A stretch of 36,322 nt of DNA from assembly GCA_041306075.1 (NCBI GenBank), contig JBFYKH010000033.1:1-36322 (forward strand), given 5' to 3'. The stretch comes from JAHIYG01 sp041306075. GTDB taxonomy: Archaea; Altiarchaeota; Altiarchaeia; IMC4; SCGC-AAA252-I15. Of this stretch, positions 21,938 to 30,295 are shown piece by piece (positions within the stretch are counted from its first letter, which is position 1; every line of letters begins with the position of its first letter). Below the pieces are notes generated by a model. The model was not told the DNA's origin. It made no database searches and worked only from the letters and a program-made list of their open reading frames with translations. The translations under genes and the position numbers were made by a program.

Positions 21938-24900
21938 GCAATCCAAAAGTGTCCAAGATGCCGTCAATCCGCATCTCGGATTTCGTCGACCGCGAGGACT
22001 TCGGAAGATTCCAGCTTGAGTCGTTCAACTGGCTCGTAGACAAGGGCCTGCAGGAGGTCATAGACGAGAAGGGTTCCCTGGACATAGAGATACCTGACTA
22101 TAGCCTGGAGCTCGGGAAGATTGCCGTCGGCAAGCCGCAGGTAAACGAGTCCGGCCAGGGCGTGGAGTCTAGGTACCCGTTCGAGTGCAGGCTCAGGAAC
22201 CTGACGTATTCGGCGCCGATTAACCTGGAGTTCATAGAGAACGGGGAGCCGGTGGAGGTCGAGATAGGCCACCTGCCGGTAATGCTCAAGTCGAGGATGT
22301 GCCTCCTGAACGGCCTCTCCGAGGAGGAGCTCATACGGCACGGCGAGGATTCGCTCGACCTTGGCGGCTACTTCATAATCAACGGGACCGAGAGGACTCT
22401 CATAATCGTCGAGGACCTGGCCCCCAACAGGATAGTCACCACGCGGGAGCAGATAATGGGCAAGGACGTGGTCATAGCGAAGGTCTTCTCCGTGAGGCAG
22501 GGCTTCCGCTCCAGGGTCACGGTGGAGAAGAGGGAGGTCTCCGGGGGAGGCAGCCTCTTCGTGTCGTTCCCGGGGATACCCAACAGGATACCCCTGACGA
22601 CGCTGATGACGGCGCTCGGCCTCTCCGAGGAGGAGATACTGGGCCTGTTCGACAACGAGACGCAGCTTGAAGTCAAGATAAACCTCGAGATGAAGACGAT
22701 GTCCTCTGAGGAGGCGTTCGACTACCTCGGGAAGAGGGCGGGGGCGGGCCACGCGAAGCAGTATCAGGCCACCCGCGCCAACCAGGTCATAAACAACTTC
22801 CTCTTGCCGCACATCGGCAACACGGAGGCGGACCGCCGCAACAAGGCGATTTACCTCGGAATAATGGCCAAGAAGGTCCTTGAGCTGGACCTAGGCATGC
22901 GTGAGGAGGATGACAAGGACCATTACAGCAACAAGAGGCTCAGGCTCTCGGGAGACCTGATGCAGGAGCTCTTCCGCGTCAGCTTCAACAAGATAGCGAG
23001 GGACATAAAGTACCAGCTCGAGAAGCAGCACGCCCGCCACAGGATGATAAACGTCAAGACGGCGGTGCGCTCGAACAACCTGACGGAGAGCATCTGCTAC
23101 GCCCTTGCGACGGGGAACTGGACCGGGGGCCGAAGCGGCGTCAGCCAGGTCCTGGACAGGACGAACTACATGTCGACCATCACGCACCAGAGGAGGGTGA
23201 GCTCGCTCTTATCCAGGAGCCATCCGCACTTCGAGGCCCGCGACCTCCACGCGACACAGTTCGGGCGCGTCTGCCCGAACGAGACGCCGGAGGGCCAGAA
23301 CTGCGGCCTCGTGAAGAACCTCGCGGTGGCGGCCATCATTTCGGCCGAGACCGACGAGAAGCCGGCGGAGAAGTACCTCCTCGAGTTCGGGGTGAAGGAG
23401 ATACGCTTCGGCAGGGAGTCGAAGGACGCGGCCACCGGAGTGTACCTCAACGGGCGGCTTATGGGCCAGCACAAGAGCCCGGAGCAGCTTGTTTCGAAGC
23501 TGAGGGAGCTGCGCAGGCACGGCAAGCTCGACTACACGATATCCATCAGCTTCCACGAGGAGAACAACGAGGTCCAGGTCTACACCGACAAGGGCAGGAC
23601 CCTCAGGCCCCTGATACTCCTCGACGAGGGGAAGCCTAGGTTCACGGCGAAGCACCTGAGCGACCTCAGGGACGGCTCGGCGACGTGGAAGAGCTTCATA
23701 GAGCAGGGTTTCATCGAGTACATAGACGCCGAGGAGGAGGAGAACGCTTACGTCGCCATCAGGGAGTACAAGCTGGGCACGGAGCACACTCACCTTGAGC
23801 TGACTCCGTCCCTGATGCTCGGCATAAGCGCGGGCTTCGCCCCGTGGCCGGAGCACAACAGCTCCCCGAGGGTCACGATGGCGGCCGCGATGGCCAAGCA
23901 GACGCTCGGCATGTACGCGTCGAACTACTTCACGCGGTTCGACAGCAGGGCGAACATACTGCATTACCCACAGACGCCCATGGTGAAGACCGACGTCATA
24001 GACGCCACGAACTACGAGAAGAGGCCGGCGGGCCAGAACTTCGTGGTGGCAATCATGAGCTTCGAGGGCTACAACATGGAGGATGCGGTAATCCTCAACA
24101 AGAGCTCGGTCGAGCGCGGCCTCGGGAGGTCGACGTTCTACCGTACCTACACCGCCGAGGAGCGGAGGTATCCGAGCGGCCAGAGGGACACGTTCGAGAT
24201 ACCGAAAATCGACGTCGAGGGCGCGCAGGCCGAGGACACCTACTCCAAATTGGGCCCGGAAGGCCTGATTTACCCGGAGGCGGATGTCGGCTCCGGCGAG
24301 GTGCTGATAGGCAGGACTTCCCCGCCGAGGTTCCTGGAGGAGATAGGCCCCTACGGCATAGTCGAGGAGAAGCGGAGGGAGACTTCCACGACGGTCCGGC
24401 ACATGGAGTCCGGGACTGTCGACTGCGTCGTCCTGACGGAGACGGTCGAGAAGAACAAGCTCTCGAAGGTCAGGGTCAGGAGCATAAGGGTCCCCGAGCT
24501 CGGCGACAAGTTTGCGTCAAGGCACGGCCAGAAGGGGGTCTGCGGGCTCATCGTGTCGCAGGAGGATATGCCTTTCACCAAGGACGGCATATCCCCGGAC
24601 CTGATAATCAACCCGCACGCCATCCCGTCGAGGATGACCATAGGGCACGTCCTGGAGATGGTCGGCGCCAAGGTGGGCGCACTGGAGGGCAGGTTCATAA
24701 ACGGGACTGCGTTCGCCAACGAGGAGGAGGACGACCTCAGGGACGCCCTGAAGTCTCACGGCTTCAACCACTCCGGGAAGGAGGTCCTGTACAATGGTGC
24801 TACCGGGGAGCGCTTCGAAGCCGAGATATACGTCGGCATAGCGTTCTACCAGAAGCTCCATCACATGGTCGCCAACAAGGTTCACGCCCGCTCGAGGGGT

Positions 24901-25236
24901 CCGGTGCAGATGCTGACGAGGCAGCCGACGGAGGGCCGCGCCAGGGAGGGCGGGCTCAGGTTCGGGGAGATGGAGCGCGACTGCCTGATTGGGCACGGCG
25001 TGTCCATGCTCCTGAAGGACAGGCTCCTGGACGAGTCCGACAAGGTCGTGGTGCCGGTGTGCAGCAAGTGCGGGATGGTCGCGGTCAACGATGTGGAGCG
25101 CAGGCAGATTTACTGCCCGCTGTGCGGCGAGGTGCCGACGTATCCGGTGGAGATGGCGTACGCGTTCAAGCTTCTGTTGAACGAGCTCATGGGGATGTGC
25201 GTTATACCCAAGCTCAAGCTGAGGGATAAGGCATGA
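21934..25236 (+). CDS. rpoB: RNA polymerase subunit B, undivided
   Basis: Second-largest polymerase subunit. At 1100 residues it is a single chain, not the B''/B' pair found in many methanogens and halophiles. Hallmarks are the N-terminal FVDREDFGRFQLESFNWL, the fork region around GRVCPNETPEGQNCGL, the GDKFASRHGQKGV block near residue 857 that lines the active site, GLRFGEMERDCLIGHG, and a C-terminal zinc ribbon with CSKC and CPLC (about 1043-1065). Overlaps of 4 nt at both ends couple it to rpoH and rpoA1. No intein or insertion is visible. Confidence 0.98.
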   Translation: MSNPKVSKMPSIRISDFVDREDFGRFQLESFNWLVDKGLQEVIDEKGSLDIEIPDYSLELGKIAVGKPQVNESGQGVESRYPFECRLRNLTYSAPINLEFIENGEPVEVEIGHLPVMLKSRMCLLNGLSEEELIRHGEDSLDLGGYFIINGTERTLIIVEDLAPNRIVTTREQIMGKDVVIAKVFSVRQGFRSRVTVEKREVSGGGSLFVSFPGIPNRIPLTTLMTALGLSEEEILGLFDNETQLEVKINLEMKTMSSEEAFDYLGKRAGAGHAKQYQATRANQVINNFLLPHIGNTEADRRNKAIYLGIMAKKVLELDLGMREEDDKDHYSNKRLRLSGDLMQELFRVSFNKIARDIKYQLEKQHARHRMINVKTAVRSNNLTESICYALATGNWTGGRSGVSQVLDRTNYMSTITHQRRVSSLLSRSHPHFEARDLHATQFGRVCPNETPEGQNCGLVKNLAVAAIISAETDEKPAEKYLLEFGVKEIRFGRESKDAATGVYLNGRLMGQHKSPEQLVSKLRELRRHGKLDYTISISFHEENNEVQVYTDKGRTLRPLILLDEGKPRFTAKHLSDLRDGSATWKSFIEQGFIEYIDAEEEENAYVAIREYKLGTEHTHLELTPSLMLGISAGFAPWPEHNSSPRVTMAAAMAKQTLGMYASNYFTRFDSRANILHYPQTPMVKTDVIDATNYEKRPAGQNFVVAIMSFEGYNMEDAVILNKSSVERGLGRSTFYRTYTAEERRYPSGQRDTFEIPKIDVEGAQAEDTYSKLGPEGLIYPEADVGSGEVLIGRTSPPRFLEEIGPYGIVEEKRRETSTTVRHMESGTVDCVVLTETVEKNKLSKVRVRSIRVPELGDKFASRHGQKGVCGLIVSQEDMPFTKDGISPDLIINPHAIPSRMTIGHVLEMVGAKVGALEGRFINGTAFANEEEDDLRDALKSHGFNHSGKEVLYNGATGERFEAEIYVGIAFYQKLHHMVANKVHARSRGPVQMLTRQPTEGRAREGGLRFGEMERDCLIGHGVSMLLKDRLLDESDKVVVPVCSKCGMVAVNDVERRQIYCPLCGEVPTYPVEMAYAFKLLLNELMGMCVIPKLKLRDKA

Positions 25237-27755
25237 ATGTCAGGAAGAAGATAGACCACGTGGAGTTCGGTCTTTTGTCGTCGAAGATGATACAGAAGAT
25301 GAGTGCGGCGAGGATTTACACGCCGAACACTTATGATGACGACGGTTACCCGGTGGAGGGCGGGCTCATGGACAGCCGCCTCGGCGTCATCGACCCGGGA
25401 ATCAGGTGCAAGACGTGCGGGGGCAGGCTCGGGGAGTGCCAGGGCCACTTCGGCCACGTCCAGCTGACGCGTCCGGTCATCCACGTCGGGTACGCCAAGG
25501 AGGTCTACAACATCCTGAGGGCGACCTGCAAGAGCTGCGGGAGGCTCATGATAAGCGCCGAACAGATGAAGAAGTACGACGAAGGCGGCGTTCCGCCGGA
25601 GATGTACGAGTTCGAGGCCTGGAACAAGGCGGTGAAGGTGTCCAACAACGAGGACGTGTGCCCGCACTGCCAGGGGCGGCAGGTGAAGATCAAGTTTGTG
25701 CGGCCCTACTCGTACTACGAGGACGAGAACAACCTCCTGGTCACGGACATCAAGGAGCGGTTCGAGAAGATAAAGGACGAGGACCTCAAGTACATCAACC
25801 TGAAGGTGAGGCCGGAGTCGCTCATACTCACCGCGATACCGGTGCTTCCGATCACGGCGAGGCCGTCCATCACCCTCGAGTCGGCGGACCGGAGCGAGGA
25901 CGACCTGACGCACAAGCTGGTTGACATACTACGGATTAACCAGCGCCTCGAGGAGAACATCAACTCCGGGGCTCCGCAGCTCATCATCGAGGACCTGTGG
26001 GACCTCCTGCAGTACCACGTCGCGACGTACTTCGACAACGGAATCACCGGCATACCGCCGGCCAGGCACCGCTCGGGCCGTCCGCTGAAGACCATCGCGC
26101 AGAGGCTGAAGAGCAAGGAGGGGCGGTTCAGGAACAACCTGTCAGGGAAGAGGGTCAACTTCTCAGCCCGTACGGTCGTCAGCCCGGACCCGAAGATTTC
26201 GATTGACGAGGTCGGGGTCCCGCCATACGTGGCGATGGAGCTCACGGTCCCGGAGGAGGTCAACGAACGCAACCTCGAGAGGATGAGGGCTCTCGTGCTC
26301 ACGGGCAGCGAGAACTATCCCGGCGCCCACAACGTCGTGTCGGGCGGGCGCAGGAAGAGGATTCTGCCGGACACCAAGGAGGCGATAGCTCAGCTTCTGG
26401 CGCCAGGCGACCTCGTGGAGAGGATGCTCATGGACGGCGACATAGTCGTGTTCAACCGGCAGCCGTCGCTGCACAGGATATCAATGATGTGCCACCACGT
26501 CAGGGTGCTGCCGTACAACACGTTCAGGCTCAACACCGCCGTCTGCGCCCCGTACAACGCGGACTTCGACGGCGACGAGATGAACATGCACGTCCCCCAG
26601 GGCGAGGAGGCGATAGCGGAAGCAGACCTCCTGATGAAGGTGTCTGAGAACATCATCTCGCCCAGGTTCGGGGGCCCGATAATCGGCGGCCGCCACGACC
26701 ACGTCACCGGCGCGTACATGCTCACCCACGAGGGCGTGGAGCTCACGCGGGGGGAGGCGCTGCAGGTCACGAAGAACATCGTGAAGCTCCCGAAGGACAA
26801 GAAGAAGTTCACGGGCAAGGACATATTCTCGCTCCTTCTGCCCGAGGACCTCGACATGGAGTTCGACAACAAGATGGGCCGGAAGGCGGACCCGGGCGAC
26901 AAGCGCGCCCAGGTTGACGGCCGCGTGAGGATTGTGAAGGGGAAGATAACAACCGGCGCCATCGACGCCGAAGGCATGTCCGGGAAGCTCCTGAACGAGA
27001 TATTCATACGGTACGGCTCCGAGCGCGCCAGGCAGTTCATCGACCAGTCGACGCAGCTGTCCATCAACGCGTTCATGAAGTACGGGTTCAGCGTCGGCAT
27101 AGACGAGCAGGACATGCCGGAATCCGGCAGGAAGGAGCTCAGGGACCTACTCTCCAGCGTCGAGAACCGCGTCAACGAGCTCATCGAACTGCACGGGAAG
27201 GGCGAGCTGAAGATAATACCCGGGAAGTCGAGCAAGGAGTCGCTAGAGGACTACGTCATGCTCGAGCTCGGCCGCTCGCGTGGCGCCGCCGGCAAGGTCG
27301 CCGAGCGGTACGCGGGCGACAACGCCGCGGTCATCATGGCGAAGACGGGCGCGAGGGGCAGCCTCCTGAACCTGACCCAGATGGCCGGCTGCGTGGGGCA
27401 GCAGGCGGTCCGGGGCGAGAGGATCAGGCGGGGCTACCATTTCAGGACGCTCTCCCACTTCAAGCGCGGCGACGTCAGCTCGGAGGCGGAGGGCTTCGTG
27501 CGCTCCAACTTCAAGAGGGGCCTGAGGCCGACCGAGTACTTCTTCCACAGCATGGGCGGACGGGAAGGCCTGGTGGACACTGCCATAAGGACGGGCAGGA
27601 GCGGGTACATGCAGAGGAGGCTGATTAACGCCCTGCAGGACCTCGTGGTGTTCCCGGACGGCAGCGTCAGGGGCGACGGAGGCGCCATCGTACAGTTCAC
27701 ATACGGTGAGGACGGCATAGACCCGATGAAGGCGGGCTATGTCAGGAATCTTTGA
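25233..27755 (+). CDS. rpoA1: RNA polymerase subunit A' (A1)
   Basis: N-terminal two thirds of the largest polymerase subunit. The product has 840 residues. Zinc ligands lie in CKTC (Cys59, Cys62) with Cys69 and His72, and a second cluster begins at CKSCG. The catalytic magnesium loop NADFDGDEMN places Asp444, Asp446 and Asp448. GKRVNFSARTVVSPDP and FNRQPSLHRISMM flank it. The C-terminus ends as A' does in other archaea, where the A'' chain begins. The start overlaps rpoB (ATGA). Confidence 0.98.
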   Translation: MNVRKKIDHVEFGLLSSKMIQKMSAARIYTPNTYDDDGYPVEGGLMDSRLGVIDPGIRCKTCGGRLGECQGHFGHVQLTRPVIHVGYAKEVYNILRATCKSCGRLMISAEQMKKYDEGGVPPEMYEFEAWNKAVKVSNNEDVCPHCQGRQVKIKFVRPYSYYEDENNLLVTDIKERFEKIKDEDLKYINLKVRPESLILTAIPVLPITARPSITLESADRSEDDLTHKLVDILRINQRLEENINSGAPQLIIEDLWDLLQYHVATYFDNGITGIPPARHRSGRPLKTIAQRLKSKEGRFRNNLSGKRVNFSARTVVSPDPKISIDEVGVPPYVAMELTVPEEVNERNLERMRALVLTGSENYPGAHNVVSGGRRKRILPDTKEAIAQLLAPGDLVERMLMDGDIVVFNRQPSLHRISMMCHHVRVLPYNTFRLNTAVCAPYNADFDGDEMNMHVPQGEEAIAEADLLMKVSENIISPRFGGPIIGGRHDHVTGAYMLTHEGVELTRGEALQVTKNIVKLPKDKKKFTGKDIFSLLLPEDLDMEFDNKMGRKADPGDKRAQVDGRVRIVKGKITTGAIDAEGMSGKLLNEIFIRYGSERARQFIDQSTQLSINAFMKYGFSVGIDEQDMPESGRKELRDLLSSVENRVNELIELHGKGELKIIPGKSSKESLEDYVMLELGRSRGAAGKVAERYAGDNAAVIMAKTGARGSLLNLTQMAGCVGQQAVRGERIRRGYHFRTLSHFKRGDVSSEAEGFVRSNFKRGLRPTEYFFHSMGGREGLVDTAIRTGRSGYMQRRLINALQDLVVFPDGSVRGDGGAIVQFTYGEDGIDPMKAGYVRNL

Positions 27756-27757
27756 AA

Positions 27758-28828
27758 ATGGACCAAGATTTGCCGCTGGCTATCCGGGATAGGCTTGAAG
27801 GAAAGAGCGATAAGGAGAGGAAGGAGTTCCTTGGAGCGTACGCCAGGGCTAAAATAACCCCCGGCGAGGCCGTAGGCACCGTCGCGGCGCAGTCCATCGG
27901 GGAGCCGGGCACGCAGATGACCCTCAGGACGTTCCACTACGCGGGTGTCGTGGAGCTGAGCGTTCCGCTCGGCCTTCCCCGGATTATCGAGATAATCGAC
28001 GCGAAGAGGACGCCGAAGAATGCGATAACGACCGTCTACCTCACGGAGGAGCACAACAAGACCAAGAAGTCCGCTGACGAGATAGCGCAGCAGATGAGGG
28101 AGGTCATGCTCAAGGACGTCGCCGAAATCAGGGTCGACCTGCCGAGGAACAAGATACGCGTGACCACGGAGGACCCGGACGCGATAGAGTTCGTGGAGAA
28201 GATAGAGGGTGTCAAGCGCGCGGGCAGCGAGTTCGTGATAGCGTCGGAAACGCCGGCCGAAGTCCAGAAGGTGAAGAACAAGCTGGTCAGGAAGAAGCTC
28301 CGCGGCGTCAAGGACATAAAGCGGGCGTTCATCAGGAAGCAGGGCGAGGAGTACGTCATCTACGCCGAAGGCAGCAACCTCAAAGGCATCATCGAGATAC
28401 CCGGAATCGACCCCTCGAAGATAACGACCAACGACATATTCCAGATATGCGAGACGTTTGGCATAGAGGCCGGCAGGAACGCCATCATCGAGGAGACTAT
28501 GCGGGTCCTCGAGGACCAGGACCTGAAGGTCGACATAAGGCACATCATGCTCGTCGCCGACAGGATGACGATATCCGGCGCAATACAGGCCGTCGGGCGT
28601 CAGGGCATATCCGGCAGCAAGGGCTCGGTCCTGGCGAGGGCCGCGTTCGAGGAGACGGAGAAGCACATACTCAACGCCGCGATACACAACGAGATTGACC
28701 CGCTCGCCGGGGTGGCCGAGAACATCATCGTCGGCCAGCCGATACCGGTGGGCACGGGGACCGTGGAGTTGGGCATCAAATCGACCCTGATGGGCGGCAA
28801 ACAGGCTAAAAAAGACGGTGGTGAGTGA
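27758..28828 (+). CDS. rpoA2: RNA polymerase subunit A'' (A2)
   Basis: C-terminal third of the largest polymerase subunit, carrying the trigger-loop region. The product has 356 residues from ATG 27758; a TTG at 27752 overlaps the rpoA1 stop and is less likely. Signature segments are PGEAVGTVAAQSIGEPGTQM, TLRTFHYAGVVELSVPLGLP with RIIEIIDAKR, and the later RQGISGSKGSVLARAAFEET. The A1/A2 split at this place is the archaeal norm. The stop overlaps the L30e start. Confidence 0.97.
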   Translation: MDQDLPLAIRDRLEGKSDKERKEFLGAYARAKITPGEAVGTVAAQSIGEPGTQMTLRTFHYAGVVELSVPLGLPRIIEIIDAKRTPKNAITTVYLTEEHNKTKKSADEIAQQMREVMLKDVAEIRVDLPRNKIRVTTEDPDAIEFVEKIEGVKRAGSEFVIASETPAEVQKVKNKLVRKKLRGVKDIKRAFIRKQGEEYVIYAEGSNLKGIIEIPGIDPSKITTNDIFQICETFGIEAGRNAIIEETMRVLEDQDLKVDIRHIMLVADRMTISGAIQAVGRQGISGSKGSVLARAAFEETEKHILNAAIHNEIDPLAGVAENIIVGQPIPVGTGTVELGIKSTLMGGKQAKKDGGE

Positions 28829-29127
28829 ACGTGGACGTTAAAACACAGATAAACAAGGCCCTTGATACGGGCGAGGTGGCTTTAGGCTCGAACAAGACGG
28901 TCGACCTCCTACTCTACGGGCGGCCGAAGATGGTCCTGGTGGCCGGCAACTGCCCCAAGTCCCAGCGGGAGTCGATAATCTACTACGCCGGCCTCGCGAA
29001 GGTCCCGTGCGTGACACTGAAGGAGACGTCGAGCGAAATCGGCTCCGGCTGCGGAAGGCCTCACCCGGTGTCGGCCCTCGCCGTCATGGACGAGGGGGAG
29101 TCCGCCATACTAGAGGCTAGAGAGTGA
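28825..29127 (+). CDS. rpl30e: Ribosomal protein L30e
   Basis: Large-subunit protein of the L7Ae/L30e RNA-binding fold, which commonly follows rpoA2 in archaea. The 100-residue protein has the N-terminal TQINKALDTGEVALGSNKT, the KMVLVAGNCPKSQRESIIYY strand-helix, and VPCVTLKETSSEIGSGCGRP. The start is GTG 28825 overlapping the rpoA2 stop (GTGA); GTG 28831, two codons later, is better spaced from GGTGGTGA and is also possible. The stop overlaps the nusA start. Confidence 0.92.
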   Translation: MNVDVKTQINKALDTGEVALGSNKTVDLLLYGRPKMVLVAGNCPKSQRESIIYYAGLAKVPCVTLKETSSEIGSGCGRPHPVSALAVMDEGESAILEARE

Positions 29128-29555
29128 CCAGGATCAGGCTTGGGGAAGACGACATCAAGCTGATAACCCTCTTCGAGTCGATGACGAAGGCCAAGGTGAA
29201 GGACTTCATCAGCGAAGGCGGGGACTACTGCTTCATCGTGAAGTCCGGAGACATGGGCCTGGCCATCGGAAAGGGCGGCGCAAGCATAGCCAAGGTCAGG
29301 AAGGCGCTCGGCAGGAACATCATGGTTTTCGAGCATGACGAGGAACCCGAGGCCTTCATAAAGAACATGTTATACCCGGTGGAGGTCCACGGCGTAAGCG
29401 TCGCGAAGACGTCCGGGGACGTGTCTGCCGTGGTCGAGGTCGCCCGCGAGGACAGGAGCCGCGCCATCGGCCCCGGCGGCGCCAAGATACGGATGATAAA
29501 GGCCGCCCTGAAGCGGCAGGCCGGAATAGACGAGCTTAACCTGAGGGCCGTCTGA
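29124..29555 (+). CDS. nusA: NusA-like transcription factor
   Basis: Archaeal NusA consists of two KH domains only, lacking the bacterial polymerase-binding and S1 parts. The 143-residue protein has the KH loops GLAIGKGGASIAKVRKALG (about 45-63) and RAIGPGGAKIRMIKAAL (about 114-130). The start GTG overlaps the L30e stop. It is the last gene of the polymerase operon here; the S12 gene that follows in many archaea is absent, replaced by a convergent lipoprotein gene. Confidence 0.94.
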   Translation: MTRIRLGEDDIKLITLFESMTKAKVKDFISEGGDYCFIVKSGDMGLAIGKGGASIAKVRKALGRNIMVFEHDEEPEAFIKNMLYPVEVHGVSVAKTSGDVSAVVEVAREDRSRAIGPGGAKIRMIKAALKRQAGIDELNLRAV

Positions 29556-29561
29556 CCTAAT

Positions 29562-30191
29562 CTACCCGGTCTCGACCACGTAATACGGTTCCTCACCAGG
29601 GCAGTAGACCAGGTGGCCTAGCTTGTCGTCCTTCACCTGGCATTTGGTCAGGTTCACGTGTCCTCCGACGTTCCAGTACCCCCTGTAGAAGTAGACGTTA
29701 TACTTGTTCACGTATGCTGCCGTTATGTTCTCTATCGTCGTCGTGGTGGCCGGGTGGTTGTATCCCAGGTTCACCGAGCTTGCGTTCGGGAGCGGGGCGT
29801 CGTAGGTCTTGTTAGCGACCTTGCCGAACAGCCTCTCGAATCCGCTTAGGGTCGTCGTGGTGGCGGTCGTCGTGGTGGGCTGGGCCTGGTCGCACAGGCC
29901 GTTGCCGTCGGCGTCCATGCAGCAGAGGAAGCCGTCCCGGATGTACGGCCTCCTGCATTCCCTCGGCTTCGGGGCCGTGGAGGTGGTCTGGTGTCCGGCG
30001 GTCGAGGCGGCGGCTGGCTCGGCGTACTCCGTCGTCGAGGTTGATGGCTCCGCCTCGTTGCCAGGGGTGGCCTGCGCCCTCACGGTCGTTGAAGCCACCT
30101 CTAGGCTCGTTTCCGCGGGGGCGCCTCCGTCCTCGCCCCCCAAGCAGCCGAGGCAAAGAGCCAAAGCCGCGATGACGCAGGCCGCACGCAT
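29562..30191 (-). CDS. Thr-rich lipoprotein with an Asp/Cys loop
   Basis: The product has 209 residues from ATG 30191. The N-terminus MRAACVIAALALCLGC is a lipoprotein signal with Cys16 as anchor; the open frame upstream is not convincing protein. Residues 17-80 are a Thr/Ala/Glu-rich linker. Then FLCCMDADGNGLCDQ forms a possible calcium-binding loop between cysteines. A second Thr tract (TTTTATTTT) leads to a C-terminal region of about 90 residues with NVNLGY-like glycosylation-site patterns (NKT, NAS, NIT, NLT) and two more cysteines. The family is unknown to me. It is divergent from the giant PEGA protease with 104 bp between the starts, and the Asp/Cys loop resembles one in that protease. 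Confidence 0.72.
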   Translation of the reverse strand: MRAACVIAALALCLGCLGGEDGGAPAETSLEVASTTVRAQATPGNEAEPSTSTTEYAEPAAASTAGHQTTSTAPKPRECRRPYIRDGFLCCMDADGNGLCDQAQPTTTTATTTTLSGFERLFGKVANKTYDAPLPNASSVNLGYNHPATTTTIENITAAYVNKYNVYFYRGYWNVGGHVNLTKCQVKDDKLGHLVYCPGEEPYYVVETG

Positions 30192-30266
30192 GATAGATAC
30201 TTTGGCCTGCTGGTTGATAAGATGATGGGTGCTCAGTCTCCCCGGGTTTGACTCGCCCGCACGCGC

Positions 30267-30275
30267 TTTTATATT
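30267..30275 (+). promoter_or_regulatory. TATA box for the giant PEGA protease
   Basis: TTTTATATT is centred about 26 nt before ATG 30296, so a leaderless transcript is likely. The element lies inside the open frame that begins with TTG 30248, which argues against that longer start. Confidence 0.65.
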
Positions 30276-30295
30276 ACGTCTTCCGTTTATTGCAT

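Noticed and set aside
27758..28828. Split rpoA considered as an unusual break
   Set aside because: Division of the largest subunit into A' and A'' at this place is normal for archaea.
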